Below, piece after piece: positions 9,901 to 23,494 of a stretch of 64,000 nt of DNA. Location of the stretch: positions 66,901,158-66,965,157 of the forward strand of contig CM035407.1 in the NCBI GenBank assembly GCA_020310875.1, read 5' to 3'. The translations under genes were made by a program, and so were the position numbers. The number at the start of each line of letters is the position of its first letter. The stretch's first letter is position 1. The notes under the pieces are model-generated. The model was given only the letters and a program-made list of their open reading frames with translations. It did not search any database and was not told the origin of the DNA. Source of the stretch: Ceratopteris richardii (Eukaryota; Streptophyta; Polypodiopsida; Polypodiales; Pteridaceae).

Positions 9901-10918
9901 ATTCACCTCTATATAAAATACAATCGTTAGGACATGCATGTATACATTGATAATCTATACCAAGATTGTTGATTATCTTCTTCATTTCATCATGTGAGGT
10001 AGGAAGAATATTCTGACTTGGTAAAAACTTTTCAGATAATAACCTGTAAGTTTATCAAAAAAAGATATATTAAAAAAGGTAAAAAAATAAATATACATAT
10101 ATACATGTAGGTTTTTATTCTTACTTTAGATAAGGTAAGAACAAGAACTTGAATTGAATGGACACTTTTTGTCCGTGCATCTTTTAAAACTATTAATGCA
10201 TCTTTCAAAATATTTATACAAAATTTGATTGTTTTGGATGGCAGGATACGATTGTTTGTTTTGGAGGATATGAAGTATGTACCTTCATTGAATGATTTGT
10301 CGATTCACACTTTCAAACTGAACATATGCGTGAATCAACAAATCATTCATATCCTCCAAAACAAACAATCGTATCCTGCCATCCAAACAATCATATCCTG
10401 CCATCCAAACAATCGTATCCTGCCATCCAAACAATCGTATCCATTCAATTCAAGTTCTTCTTCTTACCTTATCTAAAGTAAGAATAAAAACCTGCATGTA
10501 TTTATATATATATATATATATATTTATTTATTTATTTATTTATGCATATAGATACATTACTCCATCCAAAACGATTTTGAAGGTTGATAATAAGTAAGCT
10601 CGCACTTAGTCGTGTCAAACGACTTCCTTCATATACATGCTTTAGAAATTCCTCTCGAAGATATTTCTCATTTTTAGAAATATCAATGCTCTCACTGTCA
10701 TTTTGATACCAATCCTCAATAAAATATGCCATGCCATCATCTTCATCATTGTCACACAAATCTTGTAATTTATCGTCTTTTGAATATAGATCTTTCAACT
10801 TTGCATATTTCACAGGATTAGTTTTGTGTAGCCTCCTCATGGAAGCTTCTGATAATTGTGGTCTTATTGGTAATTGTGAATGCTGTGGACGAATATCATC
10901 AACATCATACGTTGGAAT
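6901..10918 (-). pseudogene. TNP2-like CACTA transposase, multi-exon, degenerate and 3'-truncated
   Basis: Leftward gene with GT-AG introns. The first recognised exon (10918-10556) ends in YEGSRLTRLSASLLI..FGWSN, the usual TNP2 N-terminal block. The next (10043-9310) carries CPNDCILY, CAKC, RHFPLAPRIRHMF, LALDGVNPF and DFPRYGVCSG. Exon 9224-8441 carries KGYKACPYCGDW and CHLLDPMHIFKNIGYSLWQHLL. The exon starting at 8350 carries the DUF4218-like FFDIQVHLLVHLVDEI and YMYYVSEYLER-type text. Pieces at 7890-7680, 7600-7390 and 7275-6901 match a DUF4216-like end (PHAWWQVIHVQPR-like). The A-run at 8301-8310 puts the DUF4218 exon one base out of frame, and a TGA follows DEVL near 7970. The transposase would bind the element ends and cut them. 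It is probably non-functional as read here; the homopolymer shift could be a sequencing error. Confidence 0.85.
10102..10500. repeat. Near-perfect foldback (inverted repeat) in TNP2 intron
   Basis: Outer arms 10102-10161 and 10441-10500 are 60 bp each and differ at two positions. Inner arms about 10227-10308 and 10330-10392 also pair, apart from about 19 extra bases in the left arm. The loop is only about 20 nt. The right half contains a 22-bp tandem repeat (10363-10384, 10385-10406, 10407-10428, partial 10429-10442; core ATCGTATCCTGCCATCC). The structure lies between a TNP2 splice donor (10555) and acceptor (10044), so it would form a long hairpin in the pre-mRNA. Confidence 0.85.
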
Positions 10919-11030
10919 CTACACATATAAATAAAACTCATTAGTATTCCATAAATGAATAAAAAGTAAACTTCAAATATAAAATTAAGTATATAACTTA
11001 TTAAATATGGATAGAAAATTTTTATTCTCT

Positions 11031-12232
11031 CTAGCTAAAAGGTGCTCTTGGAGGTCTACGCCATCCATAATTCACTAATAGTTCACCACCAGCATGTAAT
11101 GTAGTAATAGCATTGACAACTATGTATCTTGATACATCTCTACTCATGTATGGTGATTCATGAATATTTTCATGCTCCTCAAATGTGCAATTAGTCCTTG
11201 AACTATTATGTAACCCTCGACTACTATTTATTAAACCTGCTATATTTCCATGTGTGTAAGGTCTTCCATCAATATATAATCTTTCATTTTCTGCATGTAA
11301 AATCCTTCTACTAGTAAAGGATGCTGCGTTCAAGCATATTCCATAAGTACTCATGCTTTGAACATAATGTGAAAGTCGATGCCAATCTCCCCATCCATAT
11401 ATAGGACCACAAAATGACATAAGAGTGACTTCAAAGTTCGGAGGCACATACAAATCCTCTACAATAAAGAGACCATGACCAGCATTAGTAATAGTGGATG
11501 GAGCAATCATATCGCGATTACCCCAAAAGTTGAAAACCTCTCCATCTAAAGGAAGTGGTCCTCTATTCCATCCTCCATATCTTCTTCTATCATATGTTTG
11601 TACTAAAGAACGATCACGAGCTGGCAATGGATAATCTCCAGCCATTTCATTCTCTAAACCAGGAGGTAGAGGATTTCTAGAAACCTCTGCTTGTAATTGA
11701 TGAACAGCAAGTCCATGACATGTACGAGGTATATTAACATTATGAGAAAAATCATCATCATCATCATCGAGCAAGTATTCCTGTATATCAACAATAATTT
11801 GATTTTATATATGGTTTTTAAATAAAATAATGACATTAATATATATAGAAAATACATACCCAAGCATTATCACGTTGACTAGGTGATGGTGCACGCTCAA
11901 AAGTACCATACTTTGCCTCATGTTCAATACATTCCAATCGTGGTCTTCGATATGTTCCATAACAAGAGTTACACCAACATATAATATGCTCTTCATAGTA
12001 AAATTCATCATAATTCCTATCGGAGGACACATGTGAAGTCGTTGCATGGGTAGGAGGTGGTGGAGTACCCTCTAATTGATCAGAATCTGCACATAATAAG
12101 AAACATAAAAAATATATATATAAGTTATGTATCCATCAAATATATTTAAAATTAAATATTTCATATACTTACAGTATAAAGTCGTTGCACGAAGAGGAGA
12201 CGGTGGTGGAGTTCCATCTGATTGATCAGAAT
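11031..12232 (-). CDS. SET-domain-like protein carried by the CACTA element
   Basis: Leftward, at least three exons with GT-AG borders: 12232-12173, 12086-11861 and 11780-11031 (stop TAG at 11031-11033). The second has a Cys-rich segment (CWCNSCYG.., then C...H). The third starts with an Asp run and then reads NAGHGLFIVEDL, SFCGPIYGWGDW, NIAGLINSSRGLHN, NCTF and AGGELLVNYGW. These follow the order of SET methyltransferase motifs (G-x-G entry, N-x-x-R-F-I-N-H-S-C region, G-E-E-L..Y-G). The NHSC motif is changed to NSSR, while the YG tyrosine remains. The first two exons begin with the same block (DSDQ..GTPPPP), which suggests exon duplication. Only 112 bp separate the stop from the first TNP2 exon, so it may share that transcript. 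The start codon is not identified. Methyltransferase activity is inference. Confidence 0.6.
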
Positions 12233-12261
12233 CTACAAATAATGGTATTTGATTATCTACA

Positions 12262-12590
12262 TAAACAAAAAATTCACATATACATATTTACACATACACA
12301 CATATTCACATATACACATTTACACATACACACATATTCGCATATACACAAATACATATTATTGTGGGATAAATGCATGTATTTTGTATGAATGAGTGTA
12401 TATGCATGCATGTGTGTGTACGTATATATGTGGATATGTATATGTGTGTTTATGTTATATGTATGTATATGTGTATATGTATACATATATGCATGCGTAT
12501 ATGTTTGCATGTATATGTGTATGTGGGTATGTGTATGTGTATTGTATGTGTGTGTATATATGTGTATGTATTCTGACTTTTTTTTTTTGT
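12262..12590. repeat. CA/TG-TA microsatellite between divergent CACTA genes
   Basis: Low-complexity tracts: CATA/CACA on the first part (12270-12355) and TGTA/TATG on the second (12375-12570), forming loose inverted complementarity. It lies between the leftward SET/TNP2 exons and the rightward exons from about 12620, where a shared promoter would be expected. Many false ORFs arise here. Confidence 0.75.
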
Positions 12591-12619
12591 TTGAGATTAA
12601 ATTAACAGGAGATATTGTA

Positions 12620-13318
12620 TGGTCGAAAAAAAATAAGAGGCGAGCTAACATACCACCTGAGTCGTGGCAGTTTTTTCGTAGATAGCTACGTCTTCAGGAG
12701 TCATTTCCTCAGCAGAAGGTACACAAATTAATAGTTTATATTTATAATTTTTATATATTTTAGTAATTTTTTACATTTAATTTATGTATTTTTTTTCTTG
12801 AATAAACAGGCTGTTGCAAAGAAGAGAGTGGAGTCGGGCCACACATCGCACCTAAGCCAAATGGGCCATAATGGTTTTGTAGCTACGTTTGTAAATATAT
12901 GTGTTATTGTGAGTATATTTTTTATTTTAGTTAAAATGCAAGCAACTAATGTTTTTTATTTGTTTCATTGCAGCGGAAGGATTATGGCCGATATCCTACG
13001 AAACAGGAGATCGAGTATGCTACACATTTTGGATATCGGCATTTGAGCGAGTATATACAAGATCATCCTGATGCCTTTGTGAGTATTTTTTAATTTTATA
13101 TAATTATTTTGTTTTTATGAATGTTTTAATTATTTTATTTATTTATGTTTGTTATATGTAATATAGGAGTATTATGGAGAGACAAATATGGATGAGGTGG
13201 AGAGATAGACATAGGAGGGATGATCTCGATCGTCACAGGGTGATCATGACGATGAGGATGAGGAAGATCAGAATGATCATGATATTGCTGATGATGATGA
13301 TGATCATGATGATGATGA
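12620..13318 (+). CDS. Possible TnpA/Transposase_24-like CACTA gene, exons only
   Basis: Short exon candidates with plausible GT-AG borders: one ending near 12717 (VWSKKNKRRANIPPESWQF), 12810-about 12890 after AATAAACAG (AVAKKRVESGHTSHLSQ), 12974-13078 after CATTGCAG (RKDYGRYPTKQEIEYATHFG) and before GTGAGT, and 13168-13318 (YYGETNMDEVER, then an Asp/His-rich tail with stops in the simplest frame). The spacing and wording resemble the C-terminal part of plant Transposase_24 (Ptta/En/Spm) proteins, the usual second gene of CACTA elements. The match is weak, and both exon joins and start are uncertain. It may be a pseudogene. Confidence 0.35.
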
Positions 13319-13371
13319 TTAGGATTTTAGTTGATTATGACATTGGATTATATGTATTTACATTGATATAT

Positions 13372-14128
<757 letters not shown>

Positions 14129-14229
14129 TTCAGTTATGTTTTGAATTGTGTGTATGGTATTAAGTAATGAAGAGATTTGCTCTATTGAATATTGTTATTA
14201 TTGTTTATATTAGGCATGTGTTTTAAGAC

Positions 14230-15780
<1,551 letters not shown>

Positions 15781-16054
15781 CGACAATTTTTAGCATCGCT
15801 TATGCGACGGCATGTAACGTGACCTATGCGATGCAAGAAAGCGTCGCTTATGCGACGCTTTTAAATCTATCGTTTTAGCGACATTGTATGGGAATGTCGC
15901 AATCCCGTCGCATCACAAGTCGCAAATACCGTCATTTTATGCGTCGTTTAATCGACGATCGGCGTGCGACGCTAATTACGATGCAAGTTGCAATTTTATA
16001 GTGACGAAATTCTGTCGCCTTAATCGTCCCTATACGCCCGTATTCCTTGTAGTG
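15781..16054 (-). repeat. CACTA right terminus: subterminal repeats and terminal inverted repeat
   Basis: Read leftward from 16054, the end is CACTACAAGGAAT (complement of 16042-16054). It is followed by repeated short motifs such as GCGTCGC, GCGACGC, TCGCATAAGCGACG and ATGTCGC, in both orientations, to about 15781. CACTA elements carry such subterminal arrays as transposase binding sites. The array explains the high CG-dinucleotide content of this stretch compared with its surroundings. Confidence 0.85.
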
Positions 16055-17205
16055 CAAGGTACCAAAAAGCCCCCAGAGAACCAAAGGACCCAAATACAGA
16101 TGGCCAATAGAATCTATGTATTAAATATGGAGAAAAATGCAAGCCTTGTCATAGAACCAAGATACATTCTATTGTGCACAAGAGCTAAGGACATACTCCT
16201 TTCAAACAATCTGCATACATGCACAAAAAATAAAACTGGAAGCCCAACCTTTGTTGCAATTGATGTAGCCCTGGTTGCCATCGATCACCAAAAGCCCAAA
16301 ACTTATTTTCCCCCAATTTCATATGCTCAAATTCCTCCATCAATCTGAGTAAGAGGATATCCCCAAAAGAAGACCGCACCAGCCCAATCAGTTGTATGGT
16401 CTCGATTCACTCAACATACATAGGAAGAATTGCTATGCTCATGTTTACCCTATCCGAAAAATGCAAAAACAAAAAATCACAATAAGCCAATGCTTAAGCA
16501 GGACCCAATTTCTGGATATTGCAGAAGATTTGCTAACTATATATCAAGCTTGTGAGTTTAGATGGAGTTCCTTTGTTTGAGACTCCACAAGTGTCCTTCT
16601 CCTAAGAGGTCATATCATTTAATGCTACCTGACCCATGTTAATTACTGACATTCCATGGATACGTGGGTTCCTGTACCAACAAGATAGAGCATAGTTGTT
16701 ATAATTAGAGCAAACTTGAAGTAGAATTTTGTTGCCTACCAAAATGTAGTAGTCTAGATATTCTTCTATTCCTCGAAGACCTGTTGACAAGCCTTCACCA
16801 TATGTAGAGTCCTTGCTAATCTTCCCAATTCTATATTCACTAAGCCTTTTTGGACGAGAGCGAGCTACAGACTCCATGAATGGGCACATGATTATTCTAG
16901 ACATCTGCAAATTCTAGCCATTGTGATACTGTTCAAGGTCACCACGAGTTGTGGCATGGTAGTACAACTGATGCCAGACCATTCTAAAATCACTTTGGTC
17001 AATTATAATAAGCGAATGAGCACTGAGTGAAATACTGAAGCCTACATGACCAATGTAATCTATTCGGAGTTATTTCATAAAAAAGGATTGACCATACTAA
17101 GAGAAATGAGTTTAGCAAGTCAGGTATGTAATCTCGACTTTTTAGGAAGTAAAAGATGCAAAGACATAGGTGACTTCTAATGAATATATCTCATTATTGA
17201 GAAAT
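16055..17205. other. Unassigned sequence right of the CACTA element
   Basis: Ordinary AT-rich sequence, with only short open frames on either strand (for example complement 16602-16910, about 100 codons) that I do not recognise. Nothing here is supported as a gene. Confidence 0.4.
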
Positions 17206-17750
17206 CCAAATGCAACAAAACTTTGGGAGTATATAGTAGACTTAGAGAGCTAACTTACTTTACCAAGTTAAATCATTGAAAATGATGCACCATGCTCAGA
17301 GAAATCATCTCTGCAATCTGACTAAAACTGAGAAAAATGAGAGTGAACAGTACATTCACATAGGCATGAATATGGTCACAAATGATCATGAAAACAAATT
17401 TATATTGAATGTAAATTACAATGGAATTACGGCTACATGTGTGTGCCTTGAGATCACACTCTGATATGGCAAGAAGCTCAACTAATGAGTGTGTTTTCCC
17501 CGCGACTAAATCATGTGTATATATAGTGATAATTGGAGCCAAGTTTTGAATTTGAGTCTTGCTCACCTAAAACCTATTTTCCTACTTCTTAGTGATGGAT
17601 TCTCAACTAACCCAATCACGAGTTTGTGGCTTTTCTTTCCCTTTTTATCAAGTGGATTCAACCACTTTGATTCCTTCACTTTTACATCAGGAAAATACTC
17701 AAAGAGTTACAAGGGTGAGTTCATAAGTGAACTCTTCAAAACTTAAGCAT
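17206..17750 (-). repeat. Diverged LTR fragment of the copia A/B family
   Basis: Parallels the A LTR in order: the block around AGAGCTAACTT..CAAGTTAAATCA, then GAAAATGATGCACCA, CATGTGTGTGCCTTG, ATCACACTCTGATATGGCA and GTGGATTCAACCACTTTGA, each with scattered differences. No pol sequence is attached on either side, so it is an old fragment or solo LTR. Confidence 0.6.
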
Positions 17751-17759
17751 TTGCTTCAC

Positions 17760-18644
17760 AGATAGTTCACTTATATCTTTGAGTAGTCATAAGTTTGTAA
17801 ATTTTTGTCTATATATACTTTGGAAAATGTCGGGGAAAGTATGAGAGAGCATGAGAATAGAGTAATCAAGAGTTGTAAGAGTCATTAGACATCTTGGAAG
17901 TGAGTCAAGACTCTCTCATCAATAAGTTGTAATTTTTCTTAGAAATGAAGAAAATGTTACGCCCGATGTTTCTGAGTTTTCTCCTTCTGTGTTAGATCTT
18001 TTGTGAAATGCTTTTGTACAAGTCTATGTCTATAGGTAATCGACCTCTGTACAAATTTTTAGCTTCCAATTGTGATCAGGCTGAGAGAATTAAGTATAGG
18101 AACATTTGCATGTGTGAATGAGAAGAAGTGAAGTTACAGGAGGTGCAAAATTTGATACGAATGTTTTGATCAATTCTCCTTCCACAGTTTAAATTTTTGA
18201 GCAATAAAGCACTCAATCTTTAAGTTGGAAGGTAAGCTACTTGTGGCTAAAAGCATTTGTAGAAACGGGTTCTAGATTGAGAGAACCAAAGGTTTAAAGT
18301 CATAGGTGTCTAAATCGACTTCGCAGAAGAACAGTTTTAGACATAGGTGACTTGTTGAAGTTATTTCTCAAGATTTACGAAATCTTTTGGAGGAATTCAA
18401 CTTGGAGAAGGTGCACAATCTATAGGTGACACGTTGTACAAAGTTTTATAAAAAACTTTACACATTTGATAAGGCAATGAGTGAATTATGTGCAGCAGAC
18501 TTTCTGTGTAATCTCCTTCTTCACAGTTTGTTCAAAAAAATTGACAATTGAGTATTGATCTTCTAAAATTGGTGGAGGTCTGAGTTATTCTTGTTATAGA
18601 GGTGCTCTAAATACAAGAGTAACTTGTTCTTTTGGAGATTAACA
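17760..18644 (-). repeat. Possible copia LTR adjoining pol remnant
   Basis: The right edge ends ..GATTAACA at 18644 and is followed by CTCTCCATCAAATCCCCCC, the complement of a polypurine tract just before an LTR start (TGTTAATC on the - strand). The left edge is not defined. A TATATA-containing stretch lies near 17810. Confidence 0.4.
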
Positions 18645-19735
18645 CTCTCCATCAAATCCCCCCTTCAATGTCATAATGGTACAAGATTTAATAACGTGCA
18701 AAACTTCTTTTGTCTCCAAAATATATCTTTTAACTGAATTCCAATGAATCTTGGGCTTATTGTGCATGAACTTGGATACTTGAGAAAGTCCAAACTGAAT
18801 GTTTGGGCATGTATTACATAGATACATCAAGCAACTAACTACTTGACTATAATGTAGCATCAATTGGTTCTGAATCTCATTTCGACTGTAATGAAACATT
18901 GACATCCATAGGCATTTGCATAGGCTTGGAATCTATCATCTTAAACCTCTCCAATAATTTCTCATTGTCTTTTTTCCGTGTCATGTAGATACTCATATCT
19001 CTGTATATGAACTCAATACCAAGATAATAATGCAAAATACGTATGTCATTTACATCAAATGTAGGCTTATTTTGTCCTTCAAACAACTGAAGATGTGAAT
19101 CTTTAGGACTTGTGATAATCATCTCACTTTGTAGTGCATTTTGAACATAAGCTGGTTCATCTCATCTAAAGTAAGAGCAAAAATATTATGAATCTCAAAA
19201 TGTTTTGCATAATTTACCTGGTATGTTTGTTTTTTCTTTGTTTGACTTCATGTTCTTCCAGTGAATTCATTTATACCATTGTCCTTTCAAGTTTTTTATA
19301 ATCACTTTGGAATATTCATGAAAAGTGATGGTATCCTTTTTGGTTCTTTAGTATCTCTCTCTTCTGGAACTCTATAACCTTCTCCAACTTCATAAGTCGG
19401 AACTTCAAGAGGTGCTGATGATAGACTAGGTACTAATGTAGGTAATGTCACTCTCTCTTCACCTTTATCAAGTGCATCTCTTAGGGTTTGAGAAGGATCA
19501 TTACCCCCCTTGTATGGTTGAATGTAAGAATGTGAATTTCTTATGAAAAATGCATAGTCATATGCTTTTATGAATTTTGGAATCTCTTCCTTCTCATAAA
19601 TCTAACTTTTTGCAATACATGCATTGCATGAGTAGGATATCACCTGTATCTGGAACATAGAATCTATGTCCTTTTCTTTAAATTTCATAACCAATAAAGA
19701 CTATGTTAGTCCTCTAGAATCCAGAATGATTAAAC
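18645..19735 (-). pseudogene. Ty1/copia pol remnant (RT and upstream linker)
   Basis: Leftward fragments. Near 19700 a piece reads VFIGYE-like, the end of the integrase region. At 19500-19330 there is a Ser/Glu-rich linker (LRDALDKGEERVTLPTL). At 19122-18877 the RT segment reads DIRILHYYLGIEFIYRDMS and KLLERFKMIDSKPMQMPM. At 18905-18645 it reads YSQVVSCLMYLCNT..SQVSKFMHN. RNase H is missing: the frame runs straight to the polypurine tract. Frameshifts and stops separate the pieces, so it is non-functional. It is a different copia family from A/B. Confidence 0.75.
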
Positions 19736-20419
19736 TAGGGGTTGTTGGGTGGTAGTTTACAGATTAGTCCCTATAAACTATAACTTTTCCACTTTGTCTT
19801 TCACATAGTAGTACAGCCACACAATATTCTATAATACTTCCACCAAAATTTATCATACATTCAACATTAACTTTTGCACTTTGCACTCTTCAGATACTTA
19901 CACAATGCACTATAGATTCTCACCTTAATAGTTAAACGTTATCACTTCACTATCAAACAATAATGCTGACAAATGATATTCGATTTACTTCAACTTCATC
20001 GAACTATAGATTGTAATTAATCGTCACAGTGATTAACATAAACCATCACATGTAATACTGATAATGAACTATGTAGTAACAAAGAATCAATGCAAAAATA
20101 TTGAACACAATAGTTTACAGAACTTGGTCAGCACCGTGGTCCTCTTACCACAAACAATCCCTACAGACTCATCGTATTAGACTCCACACATGTGGATCTT
20201 CATTGTATTCATTCATGGATAAAATATTACGACGGTTGGCTAATATGATGTTCACCCAAATTATAGATAGTTACAATTAATTGCACCAGTGGCCTAACAA
20301 TGGCACGCATGGTGGACTCAAACCCTAAGCATAAAAATCATCATCTACTAAGCCTTGAATGTATAGGGTTCTGGCTTCTTCAAAATTGTACTTTATTTTT
20401 TCTATAATGCCTTTAAGAG
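19736..20419. other. Unassigned AT-rich sequence
   Basis: No open frame above about 60 codons and no recognised repeat. It may be LTR or leader sequence of the flanking remnants. Confidence 0.35.
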
Positions 20420-21560
20420 CTTTTATACATGTGCGGCATCGAGCAACTGTGCATCAAGACTTGAAGAACTAGAAACCAGTACGTGATTGATAATAGCCCT
20501 ACTCTATTCAATCAAGAAAGGCTCCTGGATATAAAAATCATTTTCTAAAGCAACTCTCTACCAAATCCTACTATCTTCCACCTCTGCTTCAATCTTCTTC
20601 AACTTTTCGGTTTGATTACTCAACAAGCTTTCCATCTGCTACAATTGCTGAGCTTGGAATTAAGTCATCTTGAAGTATGCTTGTCTTTCTTTTTGGGTTG
20701 CCTCTAACTCTTTCTTTAACTGTATGGTGACCCCTATTTCTGCAATTAGCTGGTGATCTTTTTGGAATAGTTCTTCTTTTGTTGTTGACATGTCAGTTTC
20801 CCAATGGAAAACGTTTGCATTAATTTCTGTGCAAGCTTGCTCCAGCAAATTAGCCTTCTCAATTGTTGCATCCAACACTGATCTGACCTTGTCCACGGAT
20901 GCATTCTTCTCCACTATTGCTTTGTGCAACATGTCCAACTCTTGATCTTTATCATGCACTTGTTGCTTCAATTGCGATTCTTGTGCCCCTAGTGTGAGAA
21001 TTTCCTCTTAAAGAGGAGCAATATTGGATTCTATCATTTTGAGTTTATGTTGAAACACGTTCTTCATGTTTTGCTTCTTTTGTTTCAAAATTGGATTGAA
21101 TAAATCCAGTCACCTAAATCAAATATCAACATAGCTTGGAAATATATGATAACAAAGTGTGTGGACCAAGGCCCAATTAAAGGTATGACCCAGCAGGAAG
21201 AGAAAGCACTGCAGATGAACCATAGCAATGCTGACTTATGTGGAGTGGGGAGGAGAGCAGTTTGGTGAGTCAGATGGCATGATCATAATCTTCTGATCAT
21301 TAATAGAATTAGCTTCTAGGGAGAGAATGGGGCCAGATGGCACCATGGGAATGATTGGTTGAAGGTGGGTAGAGATGAATACGATTGAGGAGAGACCTTT
21401 TGCTACATCCATCAGAGCAACTTCAATCACATTCTCTAGAACTTGTTTGTCTTCGAGGTGATTAATGATCTCATCAATAAGCAAGCAAAGTACCTCCCAC
21501 ATGGGAGAACTCTCAAGGCCTCTTGGGCTAACAGTACTATCCTTCATCAGTGAGCTCAAA
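20420..21560 (-). pseudogene. Unrecognised coiled-coil protein fragments
   Basis: The best open piece (complement 20660-20971, 103 codons) is rich in Glu, Lys and Gln with heptad-like Leu/Ile spacing (KKELEATQKERQAYFKMT). The next frame down adds QTEKLKKIEAEVEDS. Upstream, complement 21236-21559 is a 107-codon frame (LLIDEIINHLEDKQVLENVI) without known motifs. The style resembles the coiled coil in element H at 25996-26800, so this may be a second, more decayed copy of the same protein. Confidence 0.4.
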
Positions 21561-21705
21561 TTCTTATCACCAACATCAACGAAGCTTTGTCAATCCACTT
21601 TATTAAGATACTTGCCTCATCTCAGGTTCATTAATTTATCTACTCTTGTCCCTTAGACTGATTCTTTCTCTTGAATGATTCTTTTATTCTCACTCGCTTG
21701 TTGTT

Positions 21706-22891
21706 TGTGTCATGAGGAAGGATATAAGGAAGAGATCTCACACACACACACTCTCACAATCAAAGAAGAGCACACAAACAGATTGAGGCAGGGAAGAATG
21801 ATCTTCTTCTTCTATTACATAAAAGGAATGTACAAGATGTAAAGAGAGATGGTGGATGCAATTTGAAGATGAGTTGGTGCTGCTACAAACACGTTCACAC
21901 CAGCAAACTAAGACTTTAGATTTGGTTAGTAGACCCTTTGAGCTTCTTAAATCCACAAAAAATCACCCAAGTGTTTTAGAACAAGTATCTCAAAAGTTTG
22001 AGTCAAGAGAGACTAGTTGCAAAATGACTAGCTCCCAAAAGTTGCTAGTTTTGTACATACACCTGCTAGAAAAAATGAGCAATGCTCTCAACTTGGTAGG
22101 AATTAGAAACATTACTTTTGGAAATAAAAAATAGACTTAAATAGCTTGCTAATACAAGGTAAAACACTTCAATTAATCAACTGAGCACGGAGAACAAGAT
22201 TTAACAAAATTTGGAACACTTCTGCCATTTTCGGGGCTCTACAGAGATTCGGCAAATGAGCACGGATTTCTCACATATGGTAAATCCAATGGCCATGAAA
22301 TTGAGCAGACACTAGACTTAGAGATCAATCCAATACACTTTAAAACTCTGAAAAATGTTACGTATAGCCCGAGATATGAGCTTCTCAAGTTACTATTCTT
22401 AGTGAGTATAGCAGAGAATAAAACAGATAAGAAGTAAATGATGAATGTATAGATTCACATATAATTACAACCACATTAGCAATGAATACTTGCACAATGG
22501 GAGTAGAATGATAGAGCTATGGAGTAAGCTCTTCAATCTCTACAAATGAACATGAAGTAGGCACGAATCAAGCTCTCTGGCAACTTCCTTCTTGCTCTTT
22601 TTATAACTACTTTTGGAGGTAGTTTTGAATTTGAATTCAAATAAATTCATCTGCAAGTGATGCTAAGAATTAGGAGATATTCTCTCACCTGATGGATTTG
22701 TGGTTTTAGATAGTTAGAGAAACAAATTTCCTTTTTACATCATGGATGACTTAAGCCATTCTTTCTTTCACAATTACAAGAGATAAAATATACTCTTTTA
22801 CAAGAGGTGTTCATATGTCTACACATATTACTACAAATGAACATAAATCAAATCATATCAAGCATGTAGGCTTGTGTAAAATGCACCAACA
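21706..22891 (-). repeat. 3' LTR of a copia remnant related to A/B
   Basis: The right end is CACCAACA at 22891, followed by GCTCCCCCTCAGGCC, nearly the same LTR/PPT junction as copia A (46004/46005). The interior matches the A LTR only loosely. The left end is set at a TGTGT near 21706, giving about 1186 bp against 1272 bp in A; that edge is uncertain. Confidence 0.55.
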
Positions 22892-23494
22892 GCTCCCCCT
22901 CAGGCCTAGCATGCTTGAACTCCAAATCAGTCTTCAATTGTTCTTGATTTTTTGCAAGCCAATCATGAACTTGAATCTACTTAGTTTTGTACCATCAAGA
23001 GCTTTACTCAACATGTCTGCACATTGCATATCTGTAGAGACATAGGATAGTTGAATATCCTTGCTCATTAGCTTCAACCTTACATAATGGTAGTGGAATT
23101 CAATATGCTTGGTTCTAGCATGGTATACTAGATTAGTTGCAAGATGTAGTGAGCTTGTGTTGTCACAAAAAATGTGAGGTGTTGAAGAATGAAGTCCAAG
23201 ATGTGTAACAAAGATTTAACCACATGATTTCTTGAGTTGCAGTAGCCAAACCTCTATATTTGGCTTTATAAGAGGATAATGCCATAGTTGGTTGCTTCTT
23301 GGATGACCAAGAAATGATTTTTGAACCTACAAATGATATACCCGGATGTGCTTCTTCTATCATCTCTAGATCTGGTCCAATCCGCATTTGAGTAGGCCTT
23401 TAGCTCAATATCTGAAGTAAATGGATAAAAAAAACCTTCATTCATGGTCCCCTTTAGGTACTTGAGGACTCACTTGGCCGCTTCTATATACGCT
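22892..23494 (-). pseudogene. Ty1/copia RNase H remnant
   Basis: Reading leftward from 23494: AYIEAAK, stop, VLKYLKGTMNEG, then ISWSSKKQPTMALSSYKAKYRGLA (complement 23387-23163), then YHARTKHIEFHYHYVR and DMQCADMLSKALDG down to the PPT at 22892. The order and wording follow the RNase H of copia A. The catalytic STEAEY motif has become SYKAKY. The 5' part is cut at about 23495 by the insertion of element H. Confidence 0.8.
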
